DNA of 5,417 nt, taken from assembly GCA_902783095.1 (NCBI GenBank), contig CACZPX010000305.1, positions 1 to 5,417 on the forward strand, written 5' to 3'. The position numbers were made by a program, and so were the translations under genes. This document shows positions 4,950-5,417 of this stretch, one piece after another; the first letter of the stretch is position 1, and every line of letters starts with the position of its first letter. The notes below the pieces were generated by a model, which worked only from the letters and a program-made list of their open reading frames with translations, had not been told where the DNA came from and searched no databases. Source of the DNA: an uncultured Lachnospiraceae bacterium (lineage in GTDB: Bacteria; Bacillota; Clostridia; Lachnospirales; Lachnospiraceae).

Positions 4950-5417
4950 TTACTTACCGACCTTGCGGTTCTTATAGGTGTTGCTCTTTACCAGCTTGTA
5001 GGACGGCAGGTCCTTTACGGCCTCGGCAAGCGTCATGCGCGCGCAGCCGTGATCCAGGTCGATCAGCACGTAGCGGTCGTTGCCCATGCCCAGTTCCTTC
5101 ATGTAGGAGAGCTGGCGGTGCCCGTGGCGGGACTCGATGCGCTCGGTCAGGGCGGCGTTCTCTTCCTTGGTCATGGCGTAGACGATGTCCACGCAGGCGG
5201 AATCGATCGCCAGAATATCCGTGGAGGCCAGGATGCCCACGTTCGGCGTGACGACCGGTGCCGCACCCAGGCCGGCGCAGTCGCAGTCGACCGACATGTT
5301 GCGCATCACGTTCACGTACGTCACGTGTTTGCCGAAGAAGTCGATGGTGGCCTTGGTGGACTCGGTCATGCGCTCCATAAAGGCCTCCTTGTCCACGCCC
5401 CACTGCTCGCCGGTATC
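4950..5417 (-). CDS. DUF362/COG2768-type protein, C-terminal fragment
   Basis: 155 residues are visible; the N-terminus lies beyond the right edge and the frame is open up to the last base, so no start should be assigned here. The segments VTYVNVMRNMSVDCDC (32-47 of the fragment), VGILASTDILAIDSACVDIV (60-79) and ERIESRHGHRQLSYMKELGM (92-111) match my memory of the 'uncharacterized Fe-S center protein' family (COG2768, DUF362). Family members carry an N-terminal DUF362 part, and some have ferredoxin-like cysteine motifs; the function is not established. Cys45 and Cys47 in the DCDC motif and Cys75 are the conserved-looking cysteines here. The last 33 residues (HGCARMTLAEAVKDLPSYKL then VKSNTYKNRKVGK) look like an add-on past the usual end. 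Stop TAA at 4950-4952; the repeat begins directly downstream and no classic terminator is seen. Confidence 0.82.
   Translation of the reverse strand, partial: DTGEQWGVDKEAFMERMTESTKATIDFFGKHVTYVNVMRNMSVDCDCAGLGAAPVVTPNVGILASTDILAIDSACVDIVYAMTKEENAALTERIESRHGHRQLSYMKELGMGNDRYVLIDLDHGCARMTLAEAVKDLPSYKLVKSNTYKNRKVGK

Overview
The window reads as a GC-rich (roughly 60% by eye) chromosomal segment of a Gram-positive anaerobe of the Clostridia, perhaps Lachnospiraceae-like. This is inference. It rests on strong AGGAG-type ribosome binding sites, sigma-A-like promoters, a TPP riboswitch that ends in an intrinsic terminator in front of an ECF thiamine-uptake protein (ThiT), and a DUF362/COG2768-type protein. 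No phage, CRISPR, transposase or rRNA/tRNA gene is visible.

Layout, left to right. (1) 1-134, minus: N-terminal piece of a TetR-family repressor, running off the left edge, with an AT-rich promoter that contains a 14-bp palindrome. (2) 254-286: intrinsic terminator for the next gene. (3) 325-972, minus: small cytoplasmic SGNH/GDSL-type hydrolase with its own promoter and a leader of about 90 nt. (4) 973-1290: intergenic space holding that promoter, a leader hairpin and a strong GC hairpin. (5) 1291-2412, minus: secreted, C-terminally membrane-anchored transglutaminase-like protein. (6) 2537-2774, plus: consensus promoter, TPP aptamer, terminator and a run of small hairpins. (7) 2794-3363, plus: ThiT, closed by a very strong terminator. 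(8) 3478-4710, minus: 12-helix MFS transporter, convergent with thiT. (9) 4850-4936: two copies of a 25-nt intergenic repeat. (10) 4950-5417, minus: C-terminal part of a DUF362/COG2768-type protein, cut by the right edge.

The best-understood unit is promoter - TPP riboswitch - terminator - thiT: when cellular thiamine pyrophosphate is high, transcription should stop before the gene, and when it is low the thiamine-binding S component is made for a shared ECF energizing module that is not in the window. The other genes look like independent single-gene units and give no sign of a shared pathway. I found no evidence of a new multi-gene system. The items most worth a second look are the structured leader downstream of the riboswitch terminator, the tandem repeat that supplies a probably false ATG to the MFS gene, and a region before the hydrolase that can be read either as a promoter or as a tiny ORF.
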